Shown: positions 10,374-21,073 of the stretch, piece by piece | Layout: every line of letters begins with the position of its first letter | Numbering within the stretch: the first letter of the stretch is position 1 | Notes under the pieces: generated by a model | What the model saw: the letters and a program-made list of their open reading frames with translations, nothing else | Database searches by the model: none | Told to the model about the DNA's origin: nothing | From: Semisulcospira habei | Taxonomy: Eukaryota; Mollusca; Gastropoda; Semisulcospiridae | DNA length: 64,000 bases | Assembly: GCA_036245525.1 (NCBI GenBank) | Contig: BTPG01000006.1 | Span: forward strand, 74,878,727-74,942,726 | Reading direction: 5' to 3' | Position numbers and translations under genes: made by a program

Positions 10374-11049
10374 TGCTCTTCTGATCTCTTCCCAGCTGGG
10401 TCTGTCACAGCTGATGGGTAGGTCGGTCTCTGCTGGATGGATGTCTGGGGGGGTCGGGTGGGCTGGGTCTGTTCAGTAACTCTTCAAAATACTCGGCCCA
10501 TCTGTCGAGTTGGTCTGCTCTGTCTGCAATAGGCTTGCCTTCTTTATCTTTTACTCGTCTTTCTGTATGGCCATACTTGCCCGACAATCTTCTGGTAATG
10601 TCGTAGAGCTGTTTCATGTTGCCGCTGCCTACTGCCTTTTCTGCCTCTGCTGCCAGGCTGTCTGTGTAGGCCCTCTTGTCTGCCCTTGCGGTTGGCTTCC
10701 GAGTATTCCTCCTGTGCCCTTGCTTTGGCTGCTCTCGTGTGACTGTTGTTGACAACTGCTTTCTTCTGCTTCCTCACTTCTATCTTCTTCAAGGTCTGTG
10801 CCGACAGCCAGTCCTTGTGATGGTGTTTCCTGAATCCTACAGTGTCTGCAGGTTGAGTTCAGCCCCTCTCTAACTGCCTTGCACTGCTGCTCTGTGGTGA
10901 CCGCCTCCTCTTCATTTACTAGCTCCTGTAGCGCTTGAAACCGGTTGGACAGCACCAGTTTGAACTCTTCTCTCACTCCTGTCTCTCTCAGGAGGCCTAC
11001 ATTATAGCGCTGTCTTCTTGTTGTCTCTGTGCGGCTTTTCTTTAACTTG

Positions 11050-11930
11050 AGCTTTATTCTTAAGGTAAGCAGATGGTGGTCTGAGGCGACATCTGCTCCC
11101 CTCCTCACTCGAACATCTTGAAGGGATCTTCTAAATTTCTTGCTAATGCAGATATGTGGTCTATTTGGTTCTCTGTAGTATTAGTATGGTCAGGTGAGAT
11201 TCTTCTGTGTGGGAAGATGCTGCCTCCAATGACAAGTCTGTTTAGAGCACAAAAGTCTACAAACCTCTCCCCCGTTCTCACTCATCTCCCCTAGTCCCTG
11301 TCTCCCCATCACCTCTTCATATCCGGTGTTGTCCTCCCCTATTTTGGCATTAAAATCGCCTATGACGATGGTAATGTCTCGCTCCGCACATTTTTCCACA
11401 GCACTCTGGAGTCGGTCGTAGAACTCTTGTCTCTCTTCCTCATCACTGTCATTAGTGGGCGCATAACACTGGATGACGTTCAGCTTGAGCTTTTTCTTGG
11501 TTTTAAAGGCTGCTGTGATAATTCTTGGCCCAAGAGGTTCCCAGCCTATCAGCGCTCTCTGTGCCACTGGTGACAGCATGAATGCTACTCCTTATGTATG
11601 GTGGGCATTCTCCTCTTCATGACCTGAATACAGAATCATCTCCCCACTTAACAGCCTTTTCTGACCAGACTGCGTCCATCTGGCTTCACTGATACCTAGC
11701 AGGGAAAGATTGTACTTTTGCATTTCCGCTGCTATCTGGGCGGCTTTGCCGCTCTGGTACATGGTCTTGACATTCCATGTGCCCATGGTTGTGTCCCTGG
11801 ATAGAGAGAGGCGGCTCGGTCCTGTGGCTTCCGAAGACTTCTGGCTTTCACCACAGGATGTCATAAATCTTCTGGTAGAAGAACCTTCCTCCTCCAGGAA
11901 AGAAATTGCTGTTTGTCTTTTCGTCGGCAT
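11050..11930 (-). pseudogene. AP-type endonuclease domain of LINE-1b
   Basis: Landmarks in order are GTWNVKTMYQSGK, LGISEARWTQSGQ with the catalytic-type glutamate, SGHEEENA, QCYAPTNDSDEE, IGDFNAKIG and, in another frame, ASDHHLL, which is the conserved SDH endonuclease signature. At least two frameshifts (near 11585 and 11110-11190) split the domain. The family nicks target DNA to prime reverse transcription; this copy is inactive. Confidence 0.8.
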
Positions 11931-12170
11931 TTTTGTAGCTATGTCTTTATTTGCAGGGTGGGGAAGCTACCCCCACGCCCAACCCCCTTACTAGAAGGAC
12001 CAGGGGTTTTCTGTCGGGGTCACCTTCCCTTAGACCATGTTGGTTCACGGCACCTTATTTCATTCGGTGCACCCCTCTCGCGAGGGACCCCCTATCCACC
12101 ACTCAGGGGACGCGCCTCAACGCCATATGGTCCTAGCGCGAGGAAAATAAGCCATCGGTGGCAATTAATC

Positions 12171-14120
12171 ATTAGCGCGCGCCTAGTCATACTGACTGGA
12201 AAAACTGTTTATGATACTAGAAGAGAATGCTCTTCCAATATCCTACTACTAAGTGTATCTGCTGTCAAACATCCCGCAGGGTACATGTAGAAAACTGAGG
12301 AAGCAGAGTTAGAGAACATTACACACAGGCATAACACATACATCATTAGTCCCGCCCGCAACAGAGATTATAGAAGGAATAGTTGATGCCAGACAGTGAC
12401 CTAGATAGCCTGCTGGCAGCAGGGAGTGACTGCATACCACAGCAGCAGGTGGCTGGCCAAACTAATGTGTAGGAAATAGGGCTAACTGCACTGCTGTGTC
12501 TATGATGCAAGTGACGTGTTCAGTTTTATATTACGATATGCCTATGTGATTTGTGTTACTGTGAAATCGTGTTTATTGCCTTTATGCTTTGACCACAATA
12601 GTTACTAAGGCATACGGTGTGTGTGTGTGTGGTATGTGTGTGTGTGTGCACGTGAGTAGCTTAATTATATTTTGATGTGTTTAATGTTCTTCCTTTTATG
12701 TTGCGCAGCACCGCAACGATTTCCTAATGTATTGTTACATATGGCAATAAAGTTCTATCATCATCATCATGTAGTGTTGTATTGGATGATTTGAAATGCA
12801 CTAATTCAGCAAATCAGTGTTTGTGTATTGGTCTGTGCTTTTGGACCTTTTGGTGTACAGCTATAAAATGACTACCACAGGAAAATGTGTACTGGTCTGT
12901 GATTCAGAGGCTATTACACATTTTTCTGAGTGTTAGATAAAATTCATGACCCTCACCTTGAATACGTTGTAAATAGGGCTAATCTCTACCAGCTTCCAGT
13001 CATGATGAGGCAGCCAGCAACCTCATGTACCTCTGACTTCGGTTTGGTGGTCTGTGAAGTTGTGATGTATGAGCAAATGCCTTTGGATTGCTCGGTGGAA
13101 GCATACAATTTGTATTCTACATTGTAGAACATCTGTTGCTGTTCATGTTGTGGAAGACTTGGCCTCCTTGCTTCCCTGTTCCCTCTTAGGATAATGCAGT
13201 TTTCAGCAGGATGTTTGACCAAATGGAATACATATTTTGAAAGCTTTTTTTGTCTTTGTGGATGTCCTGCAATTGTTTTAAGGACAGAATGGAGTCGATC
13301 ACCTTAGTTTGTAATGTAAGATGTTAATGGTTTACGACCTGACCGCAAATTTTTCAAATAAATTCTTTAATGCATTTTGTTAAACCATTGTTTTTGCATT
13401 GCCAACAGCCACCTAATGCCATGCAGAGACAACTGAGACAAAGTATTTAAAAAAAAAGACACATCTCAGATGGTCTTTAGGCCAAAAAAATGTGCCTCAT
13501 TTGGTTAGTAGAAAGAGATCCATGTGCTGTACAAAAAAGAGATTGGACTGGAGTCCTATGTGCTGAAGGACGTCCGTTACTGAGAAGAGTATGAGCTACA
13601 TGTGCTGGCATGAAAAGACGTCTAAAGCAGCCAGAATGTGAGTGTTGAAGTCATATACTGAGAAGAATATGAGTGCTGATACTGAAAAGTATACATGTGC
13701 TGATACCAAATACTGAGAAGAATATGAGTGTTGATGCCAAATACCGAGTGGTATGAGAGTTGCTGTAAGCAAAAGATGTCGAATGAAAAGAAACATTATT
13801 ATTAATAACAACTCTTTGCCTTTTCTGTATTATGTACTTTGCCTCTCTTTAATCCTATGCGGCGATTTGCTGCGTTTGTCACGCGCTGAATGAAAACCAT
13901 CTCTGGTCAGCTCTTCAAGTTCAAGAAACAAAGCCTTTTATTTATATTAGTGATGGATAAGCTTAGTGACCCACAACATGATGTACATAGGGCGGATCTC
14001 TACCAGCAAGGGGCACAGATTCTTGTGAACCCCAGCCACAGGGGCTCTCGTGAATCCCGATTTATTGCAAATGGGAGGTATCTGCAGGGGCTTTTGGGAA
14101 TTTGTGCCTCTTCAGGTATC
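12171..14120. other. Non-coding stretch with diverged tandem repeat
   Basis: No gene is recognised. A TG microsatellite lies near 12618-12650. AATAAAG followed by ATC repeats at about 12748-12772 looks like the 3' tail of a LINE or SINE. A loose tandem repeat of ACTGAGAAGAATATGAGTG-like units occupies 13575-13755. A degraded MITE-1 lies at about 13998-14115. Confidence 0.45.
13575..13755. repeat. Diverged short tandem repeat
   Basis: Repeating units resembling TACTGAGAAGAATATGAGTG with intervening TGCTGATACCAAA occur four to five times, with drift. Confidence 0.55.
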
Positions 14121-14124
14121 CCAT

Positions 14125-14281
14125 TTAACCCCATGGCTGCATTTCCCAAATTTTAGAGGTGTCGCATAACAACTATGTACCAGTTGTAGTTGGCACCTGA
14201 TGATGCCAAGCTAATCTATCACTACCCTTGAATTATCATTTTTGATTCTTTTGCTGTAGGGTGTGGGGCTAAATGGGTTAT
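14125..14281. repeat. MITE-2 copy, TTAACCC to GGGTTA
   Basis: It starts TTAACCCCATGGCTGCATTT and ends CTAAATGGGTTA. The central arm is TGCCAAGCTAATCTATCACT. This is a diverged copy of the family best seen at 25152. Confidence 0.65.
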
Positions 14282-14401
14282 TGCTGGCTGATGGGCTTGA
14301 CTAAGTGCATGCATGTACAATGTGTTTTCTTCATTGCTGTTGTACTCATTATGAAGTCCAAGAGTGCAGGGTGAGCAGCCTTACCTTTACAATGTGCGGG
14401 A

Positions 14402-14505
14402 GCACTACCTACTTCAAGTACACCACAAGTACTCTTCTATTCAAATGACATGCTTAGCATCCCATTTGAATACAAGTCTACTTGGCATATTCCCCAGGTG
14501 ATTCT
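14402..14505. repeat. MITE-8 hairpin, diverged copy
   Basis: TACACCACAAGTAC...TATTCAAATGACATGCT / AGCATCCCATTTGAATA inverted arms match the copy at 19973. Confidence 0.6.
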
Positions 14506-15407
14506 ATCTAGAGTATTCCCGCAAATGGTACAGGATCCTACTGGCTGATAAAACTGACTGGGTGCATAAAAGTACAATGTGTTATATTGTATTCACTGCA
14601 AAGTCAAGCGTGTAGTGTGACCGACCAATAAACCATAGCCTCTAGGAGAGGGGGAACAGTCTGAAAAATGTTAAATATTTAAAAATAAGTTGTTCAGAAG
14701 AAAACATTTTTGTGTGTCTCAGTATTTCTTTAATTGTTGATTTATTTCCAGTATTTAAAACATTCAGCCTTACCACACAAATTGCAAACATGATATGATC
14801 TGAACATGACAGTTCAAGAATGGTGCCAGAATAGCTGGAGGCAATCTATTCTTGTATCATTCTTGCACCATCATGGTCGATCTGTCTCCTGAACAATAAT
14901 ACATGTAGTCTTCAGATTTTGAAGTTGGATCTGAACAAGTTAAATTGCAGTTTTAAAAAAAAAAACACATAATGAATAAAGCACATGTAATGAAATCCAC
15001 GCGCACCAAACCATTAAAAAAAACACGATGTGTAATGGCAAAATCAATTTATTATACAAAGGACATCGCAGGAGGATGTCAAAATGGCCAAACAAAGTGT
15101 AAATCATTGGATACAATGATACAGTACACAGTATTGTACAAAGTTGCAGACTAGTTGCACAATGTAAATCAATTTAGCTGTAGTGGCAAATAATTACATG
15201 TGTAGTATTCAAGCATGAACATTTTCTTGTACTTACAGTGCAACATTTGCATTGGGAAATATTTAGGATTGCAATAGGAAATATATAACACTCTTACACT
15301 ACTGTATGCTGAGCGGTGAAATCATAAATACAGAAAAATCCAAGTGCTGGAACAGGTACTAATGATGAAACCGACTAGCAAGGAACATCAGTGATCACCG
15401 CCTAACT

Positions 15408-15474
15408 GCAAGAGGCATAGATTCTCGTGAGCCCCTGCAATCTGCGGGGGCTCATAAGGATATATGCCTCTTGC
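15408..15474. repeat. MITE-1 hairpin
   Basis: GCAAGAGGCATAGATTCTCG...ATATATGCCTCTTGC inverted arms with a GCCCCTGCA/TGCGGGGGC core. Confidence 0.75.
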
Positions 15475-15972
15475 TATCTTCTATTCACATCTGTGTTCTA
15501 TTCATATGTGTTCATCATCAGAGGGGGTTATCAGTTGTTCATTCTTAAAAGACATTTGGCATGGTGAAAATCTACCAGTAGTGTTAGGTTAGCAGATTTG
15601 GATGAATACATGTATGTGTGCAAGTCTGTGATAGTGGACCAAACAAACTAGAGCTATAAGGTACAGAATCACAGAATGGCATACAGTGTATCGTGGTATT
15701 ACAGTAAAATAAGGCATATCCATAGTCTGACATCATCTGCTCTGCTGTTGCTACATTACACGATAGGCTGATACCAAGGCAAGATTTTATGGAAACTATT
15801 AGCCTTCAACATTCTCGCCATGAAAGGAAAAAGATCACATAAGGAATCAAGAAACACTGTGCATGGAATGCTATTTTTTGCTACAGGTGCTCAAAAAGCA
15901 GCCAGCACTAAAGTAATGTGTCGACAATAAATTTGATTACTGGTAATAATGCTGAATAACCCAGCAAGAAAA

Positions 15973-16043
15973 AGGTCCTCAGGCCAGTGCTGGCCATCAT
16001 TTGCCTACACAGACAACTGCAGACACCGGCCTGAGGGCCTTCT
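15973..16043. repeat. MITE-9 hairpin, diverged copy
   Basis: AAGGTCCTCAGGCC...GGCCTGAGGGCCTT inverted arms. The same family occurs near 19119, 50446, 54066 and 62571. Confidence 0.6.
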
Positions 16044-16195
16044 GCTTTCTGCAGAACTATTTCTATCAAACCACTCTAAGTGAAACCAAGGAATGAGTAT
16101 GGAATAAACAGAGTAAAGATCGAGTGTTTTTTAAACTTGGAACATAAAATGCTGCAAGTGAAATCTACTCTTATTTTAGTAACTACAGTATAACA

Positions 16196-16275
16196 TTAAC
16201 TCATTCGAGACGTGCCACCTCTGGCTACATGGCTTAAGCCACATTTCCAGAGGCGGCACATCTCGAATGAGTTAA
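16196..16275. mobile_element. MITE-7 hairpin, TTAA-bounded
   Basis: TTAACTCATTCGAGACGTGC...CGAATGAGTTAA inverted arms give a TTAA-to-TTAA span of 80 bp. Its right TTAA is also the left TTAA of the MITE-6 copy that follows. Confidence 0.8.
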
Positions 16276-16340
16276 CCCACATGTGTATGCTCCACCCGTT
16301 CTGTAAACGGTACCACTGGCTGCATGTACAAGGGAGTTGG
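16272..16340. mobile_element. MITE-6 hairpin abutting MITE-7
   Basis: TTAACCCACATGTG...CTGCATGTACAAGGGAGTTGG. It has the family length of about 70 bp; the right TTAA has decayed to TTGG. Confidence 0.75.
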
Positions 16341-16867
16341 TCCTTTGGCTGTTGGTAGTGCTTTTTGTCACGGTGATTAAGCCAAAGGGTTAACCGAGAA
16401 CTTGAACTTCGTACATGGCCATAATCACGATCAAATCTGACGAAAATCAACTTCCTGACAATAAAATAGTGACAGTGCAAAATCAGAGTTTAAAAGATAT
16501 AGCAAAATAAAATCTATGGTAAAACTGACAGAATGTTGATAGACAAGTCATTTCACTACACCAGATATGCACAGAAAGTAAAGCAAATACACAGGCAGGA
16601 ATCTACACATATACAGCATTTGGAATGCAGAAGAGAAAAGGAATAAATGAGAATGCAAAGTTGTTCAGCAACCGAATAATAATGCATAGATACATTTATG
16701 TACAAAGCATGCAGCGTAAAGAATGCATTTCGAGGAAGAAGCAAATTTCACAAATAAACTGAAAGCACAATACCAAAAATATCTGCCAGAGCTGAAAGTT
16801 TTTGGTTAAAACAAATTCTGATATCTTTCACATGCACAGAGTTGGATAATGATAAGCAAGTTTATAA

Positions 16868-16956
16868 TCCTTTGACCGTCCGCAGCACCTTTTGATGAAG
16901 TGATTCCTGCAGGAATCACCTTAAACAAAAAGCATTCAAGACAGCCATGGAGTTAA
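16868..16956. repeat. MITE-3 hairpin, diverged copy
   Basis: Only the central GATTCCTGCAGGAATCA palindrome and the outer TTTGAC / AGTTAA remain clear. Confidence 0.5.
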
Positions 16957-17094
16957 ACTGCTGAAGCTGTATATTGAACACCTATCATTCCTATCAAAGT
17001 GATAAAGCGGAATCAAGACAGCAGAAAAACTCTATTTTCTATCCAGACCCTCTGTGACTGTATCTTACAAGTGATTGATGAGGACAGCACCACC

Positions 17095-17176
17095 TACATT
17101 AGTGTACCAGACTTTGATTTTGGACCTTATGGCCAATGGCAATAAAGTCCAAAATGAAAGACCAGCACACAGATCT
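17095..17176. repeat. MITE-4 hairpin, diverged copy
   Basis: ACTTTGATTTTGGACCTTA and AAGTCCAAAATGAAAGACCA are inverted arms of the family best seen at 54479. Confidence 0.6.
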
Positions 17177-17350
17177 GACTGACACAGTGACCAACTTGAA
17201 ATAATATTGCACATCTGCATTCAAACTAGCCAAAGAAACTACCATTTATACAAGGCATTTGTGACAATATACATGTGTACGAGCAATCATGAGATGAAGT
17301 TCTGAATTTTTATTTTCATCCATCCACACTGCAACCCTTCTAAAAGGACC

Positions 17351-17416
17351 TTAATCTTCTTGTGAAAACAGCCACTGGTCCTGTTTACAGTACCGGGGCT
17401 ATGCATACGCAAGTTG
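17351..17416. repeat. MITE-6 hairpin, degraded copy
   Basis: TTAATCTTCTTGTG...CAGCCACTGGTC / CTATGCATACGCAAGTTGG. It matches the family with several substitutions. Confidence 0.5.
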
Positions 17417-17763
17417 GTGCAGCGCACCAAGCATCCACTGTAAGAAACAGTGACATGCGCCAGCTCAAAGTGTACTGCTGTAGCCATTACCACACAAGCA
17501 GTAACAAATTGCGCATTTCTATTGTGAATAAGACAAGTTAATGTGCATTCATATTGCATGTGTATGGATGGTTAGGATGGTCACAGGTTTACAACTGCAC
17601 TCCATGTACAGACCACAATAAAAGCGAAAGCACAATTTGTCATCGTTGCTGTAACGTAGCCGATTATACAATCACATGAAATATGTATTTTGGGTCAACA
17701 TACATGAACAATAATAGTCTAACAAGTTCACCCTTAGACACCACAGTGGCAGATGGATCAGCC

Positions 17764-17845
17764 ATCACAGTTGAAGCGTAGTGCCAGATTAGCTTGGCAC
17801 CCTGAAAGGCGCCAAGCTAATCTGGCATTACCCTTGACTATCATG
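17764..17845. repeat. MITE-2 core hairpin
   Basis: AGTGCCAGATTAGCTTGG and CCAAGCTAATCTGGCATTAC are inverted arms around a GC-rich tip, flanked by CATCACAG / ATCATGATG. Confidence 0.75.
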
Positions 17846-18477
17846 ATGACAAGTCTTTCTCAGTGGTAGTCTTCACAGACACCTCTAAAAGATGCAAAAG
17901 TCGTTACAAGGGGTGAACTAATTAAAATGGTGTAAAGTAGGGAGGGATAAATGGAGGGATTGGAAAATTAGATAACTGACATATATAATACATACAATGA
18001 CTACATTGTATATACACGCAAAAAGCACTGTCCAGAGTGTTTCACAGAACTTTGCACAGAAAACAGATTGCATATAACGTGTGTTCCCACAACAAATTAC
18101 AAGCAACACATTGCTCAAAACGAGTGGCAGAACAAGACCCTGAGAGTGAATATTGTGTGCAGACGTGCAAAAAAACCCAAAATTGTTCCATGAGGCAAGC
18201 CACCAAAAAGAAAGAAAAAACTCCAGTTGTACACTTGGAACAACACTATTAACAGTAACAGATGACTTTTGTTTTCAACAAAGTAGCAACAGGATTTCAG
18301 ATGTACAAGGTCCACAGTTTGCAGATCAAAAAAAGTATTGTCATGCCATTTCACTGGAACGAGGGTAAACAATGGAAATGTTGATCAGCAAGTGAGCATT
18401 GTTGCCTAGGAAAAAAAAAAAAAAAAAAAATCGCTACTGAATTGCCCTTAGTGAATTACATGGAAATGTGGCACCCT

Positions 18478-18543
18478 GCAAGAGGCATAGATTCTCATGA
18501 GTCCCTGCAGTCACAGGGACTCAAGATAATCTATGCCTCTTGC
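18478..18543. repeat. MITE-1 hairpin
   Basis: GCAAGAGGCATAGATTCTCA...AATCTATGCCTCTTGC with a GTCCCTGCAG/CAGGGAC core. Confidence 0.8.
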
Positions 18544-19118
18544 TGATAAAGTGGAAGCACATGAGTTGGCAGTAGCAAGTTAGTTATTGGGATTAAAAGC
18601 ATAGCAGGCTACTATGGCCATCTCATAGTGATTGCAGTGACCAAGAAAACTTCTGTTACTGGTACATGTCAAACACATGTTAAAGAAAAGAAAAAAAGAT
18701 GACTAATGCAAATAATGCATGTAAATGCTGATTGTCTCTCGGCCCTAAATGGTACCTTTTGAATTGCGTAGACCTGTATCATTCTTGACTAGAACTATAC
18801 ATTTTCGCATGAATCCGCACCTTGCAAAGAAAAAAAAAGCACATAAATTCAAGAAAATTGCAAACACCCTGTCCATTTCTGCAAAATAAGGAGTCAAATT
18901 TGTTTACACCTAAGCAATAAAATTTTTTAACAATTGTAATGCCCTGCTGAATTTGCACATTTGAAAAGGTCTGATACTCATTTTGATTCAGATGATGCAA
19001 ATCAGATGGGTCATAAGATGAACTGTAGTGAATTGGTGTAACTAGCCGTATGACTTTGTATCATATACATTAGCAGTTTCAGTCTACACAGGCTCTTTAT
19101 GTGTACATATCCTGGTGA

Positions 19119-19180
19119 GCCAAAGGTCCTCAGGCTGCTGTCGGCCAACTAAGGCCGACGTTAGCTTGTAGACCTTTTCC
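19119..19180. repeat. MITE-9 hairpin, diverged copy
   Basis: AAAGGTCCTCAGGCTG...TTGTAGACCTTTT inverted arms with a GTCGGCC/GGCCGAC core. Confidence 0.55.
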
Positions 19181-19455
19181 TTCCTGGGATTTTTCCTGAA
19201 TGTTACCACTGCTTTTATTGGTACTTTAAAGTTCCATGAGTGCAATTCAAGCAGAGACACGATACTTTTTGACAGCATAAAAAAGTCATGTAATACACAG
19301 GGTAGCTACGCACAGTACATACAAATTAAAATGGATGGGTCATATAGCCCTCTGAGTATTTTGCAGTGATGGGCTGGCCTTCCTCTTTGTAATCGCACCG
19401 ACTTCTTATTCCGACTCTTCTTTCACTTGTCTCTTCAATGAAGAAAAAAATCATT

Positions 19456-19530
19456 TGTGTATTGATCTGTGATTAAGGATATTATGTTCTTGCAGCCATA
19501 AGGTCCAGAATCACAAACCAGAACACGTTT
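19456..19530. repeat. MITE-4 hairpin, diverged copy
   Basis: GTGTATTGATCTGTGATTAA and AAGGTCCAGAATCACAAACC are the arms. Confidence 0.6.
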
Positions 19531-19972
19531 TTGTTTGACATTCATGCCCATAACATCAAAGTTAGTCACAGTCATGCATATCGGTACTGGTAAGCAATTT
19601 CAACAATCAATCAACCATGACACATACAAGAAAATAAACGTGAAACATTTCACTGAAATGTCTAATCACTCTAATTCACAGCTCTATTCATCTACTGATT
19701 GTCAAAACACCAGGCAGATTTTTCTGTTTCCTTCTTCCTTATTATTCTGCCGCGAAAGTTAGAAATGAATTCTGCAATGATCCGTTTCCTTCTCTCCATG
19801 CATTCTACCTCAAAAGTCAGGAATAAAATCCACAATGATGCACATATACATGAAGCTGGATTTTGCACAGTTCCACAGCACAGCTGAAACCTGAACCATG
19901 CACAACGCTGCATAAAGCAGTGGTCAATTACCATACTGTTATTGGGAGTACACCCCACACAGACCCAGTTGA

Positions 19973-20052
19973 GAAGTACACCACAAGTAGACGTCTATTC
20001 AAATGAGATGCTAAGCATCTCATTTAAATAGAGGTGTACTTGTGGCATACTC
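19973..20052. repeat. MITE-8 core hairpin
   Basis: AAGTACACCACAAGTAGACG...GTGTACTTGTGGCATAC with a central AGATGCTAAGCATCT palindrome. Confidence 0.75.
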
Positions 20053-20458
20053 CTTAAGTGGTTCTATCTGGATAGTGCTCCAAAAATGGTACAGGCTGTC
20101 CAAAACAGCTCCCGAAGTCTTCTATAGCAAATCAGACCATTGTTGGTACGTCGTATCAAATGAACTCTAGGAAGACATAGGGGATGGGGTGGAGTGTGTA
20201 TGTGCCTTTCCAAGCGCAGCGCTAGATTCCACCTTGAACGAACTGAAGTGGTTCCAAAGTCTGGTCCCACAGCCTTCTTCTTCATGGTCAGAGCAGAAAA
20301 GTCTTTGAAGAGAAGAGCCCACTGAGTGGTCCCAAAGCCTTCAACAAGGCAAGCGATAATACAGCTGAACCTGTTTTGAGCAACCACCATTTCTGCAATC
20401 AAAAGGTGCTATTATAACACTGAGGCTCTCTCGAGAAAAGTCTTGAAAGGCAAAAAGT

Positions 20459-20524
20459 GTCACCTGTCATTAAAGGCCATCATTTAGGTGGCTATAGCCC
20501 CCGAAATGGTCTTTAATGACAGGT
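20459..20524. repeat. MITE-5 hairpin
   Basis: CACCTGTCATTAAAGGCCAT and ATGGTCTTTAATGACAGGTG are inverted arms. The following GGTGGTCGCACAAAACAG is shared with the copies near 24480 and 50905. Confidence 0.75.
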
Positions 20525-20772
20525 GTTCTCTCATAAGGGTGGTCGCACAAAACAGTTTCTGCTGTGCTGTAACTTCAGTCTGCTTGTTTGATGATTCTGT
20601 GTGTTGGAGCCCCTTCTCTTCCGTGGACACTTCTATTACAAGCCAACAGACCCACCTGTAATACTTTGGCTCTCGAGCCTGGTTACGCACAAGTACTGGC
20701 ACAGTTTCGCAGTATAGTTTCTCCAGCAGACTGAAGGCATACACAGCAGGTTTAGCCACACACAAACCCATC

Positions 20773-20839
20773 AGCAAGAGACCTAGTTCTCATGAGCCCC
20801 TGCAGTTGCAGGGGCTCATGAGAATCTACGCCTCTTGCT
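20773..20839. repeat. MITE-1 hairpin
   Basis: The arms AGCAAGAGACCTAGTTCTCA and TGAGAATCTACGCCTCTTGC surround a near-perfect GAGCCCCTGCAG core. Confidence 0.8.
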
Positions 20840-20996
20840 GGTAGTACATATCAGCCCTTTTCCCTTCAGCTCTTCGAAAGAAGAATGTCATCGGAGTTGA
20901 ACTTAATTCGTTTGGCTGCAGGTGTGATGTTCAATTGCATCGCAGCAGATTAAGCTTTTGTTGAAGTGAAGCGAAGAATAACATGTGGTGGCGTGT

Positions 20997-21073
20997 TCAT
21001 TTTTTGATCTGCATGCCCTGGAAACCGTGTGCACCCAGCTGAGCTTGCTCCAATGCTGTTCTTCCTTCTTCGC
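20997..21073 (-). CDS. RIPOR: RIPOR last coding exon (22)
   Basis: 77 bp encoding GEEGRTALEQAQLGAHGFQG plus MQIKK and a TGA stop at 20999-20997. GEEGR...LEQ corresponds to the family C-terminal GEDGR...EQL element. Acceptor TTTTGCAG. Confidence 0.9.

Larger units (their letters stand above)
8577..12170 (-). mobile_element. LINE-1b: near full-length APE-type non-LTR retrotransposon, interrupted
   Basis: The element reads right to left. It has a non-coding 5' region (about 11950-12170), an AP endonuclease-like domain (about 11050-11930), a linker, reverse transcriptase motifs (about 9300-10370) and the C-terminal tail ending at about 8600, followed by the TTAC/AAGT simple repeat. It belongs to the same family as LINE-1a at 1-932; long stretches are almost identical. 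A 294-bp foreign hairpin (9396-9689) interrupts it between the reverse transcriptase motifs, and several frameshifts break the frame. The exact 5' boundary is uncertain. Confidence 0.85.
14960..20996 (-). other. 3' flank, possibly long 3' UTR, of RIPOR
   Basis: No coding sequence is recognised between the RIPOR stop codon and about 14.1 kb. Several minus-strand AATAAA signals exist, for example at 19219-19214 and 15053-15048, so the transcript end is not decided. The stretch is dense in hairpin repeats of most families. A long poly-A run lies at 18411-18430. Confidence 0.35.

Noticed and set aside
10201..12290. Plus-strand open frames across LINE-1b
   Set aside because: They are shadows of the endonuclease and reverse transcriptase encoded on the minus strand.
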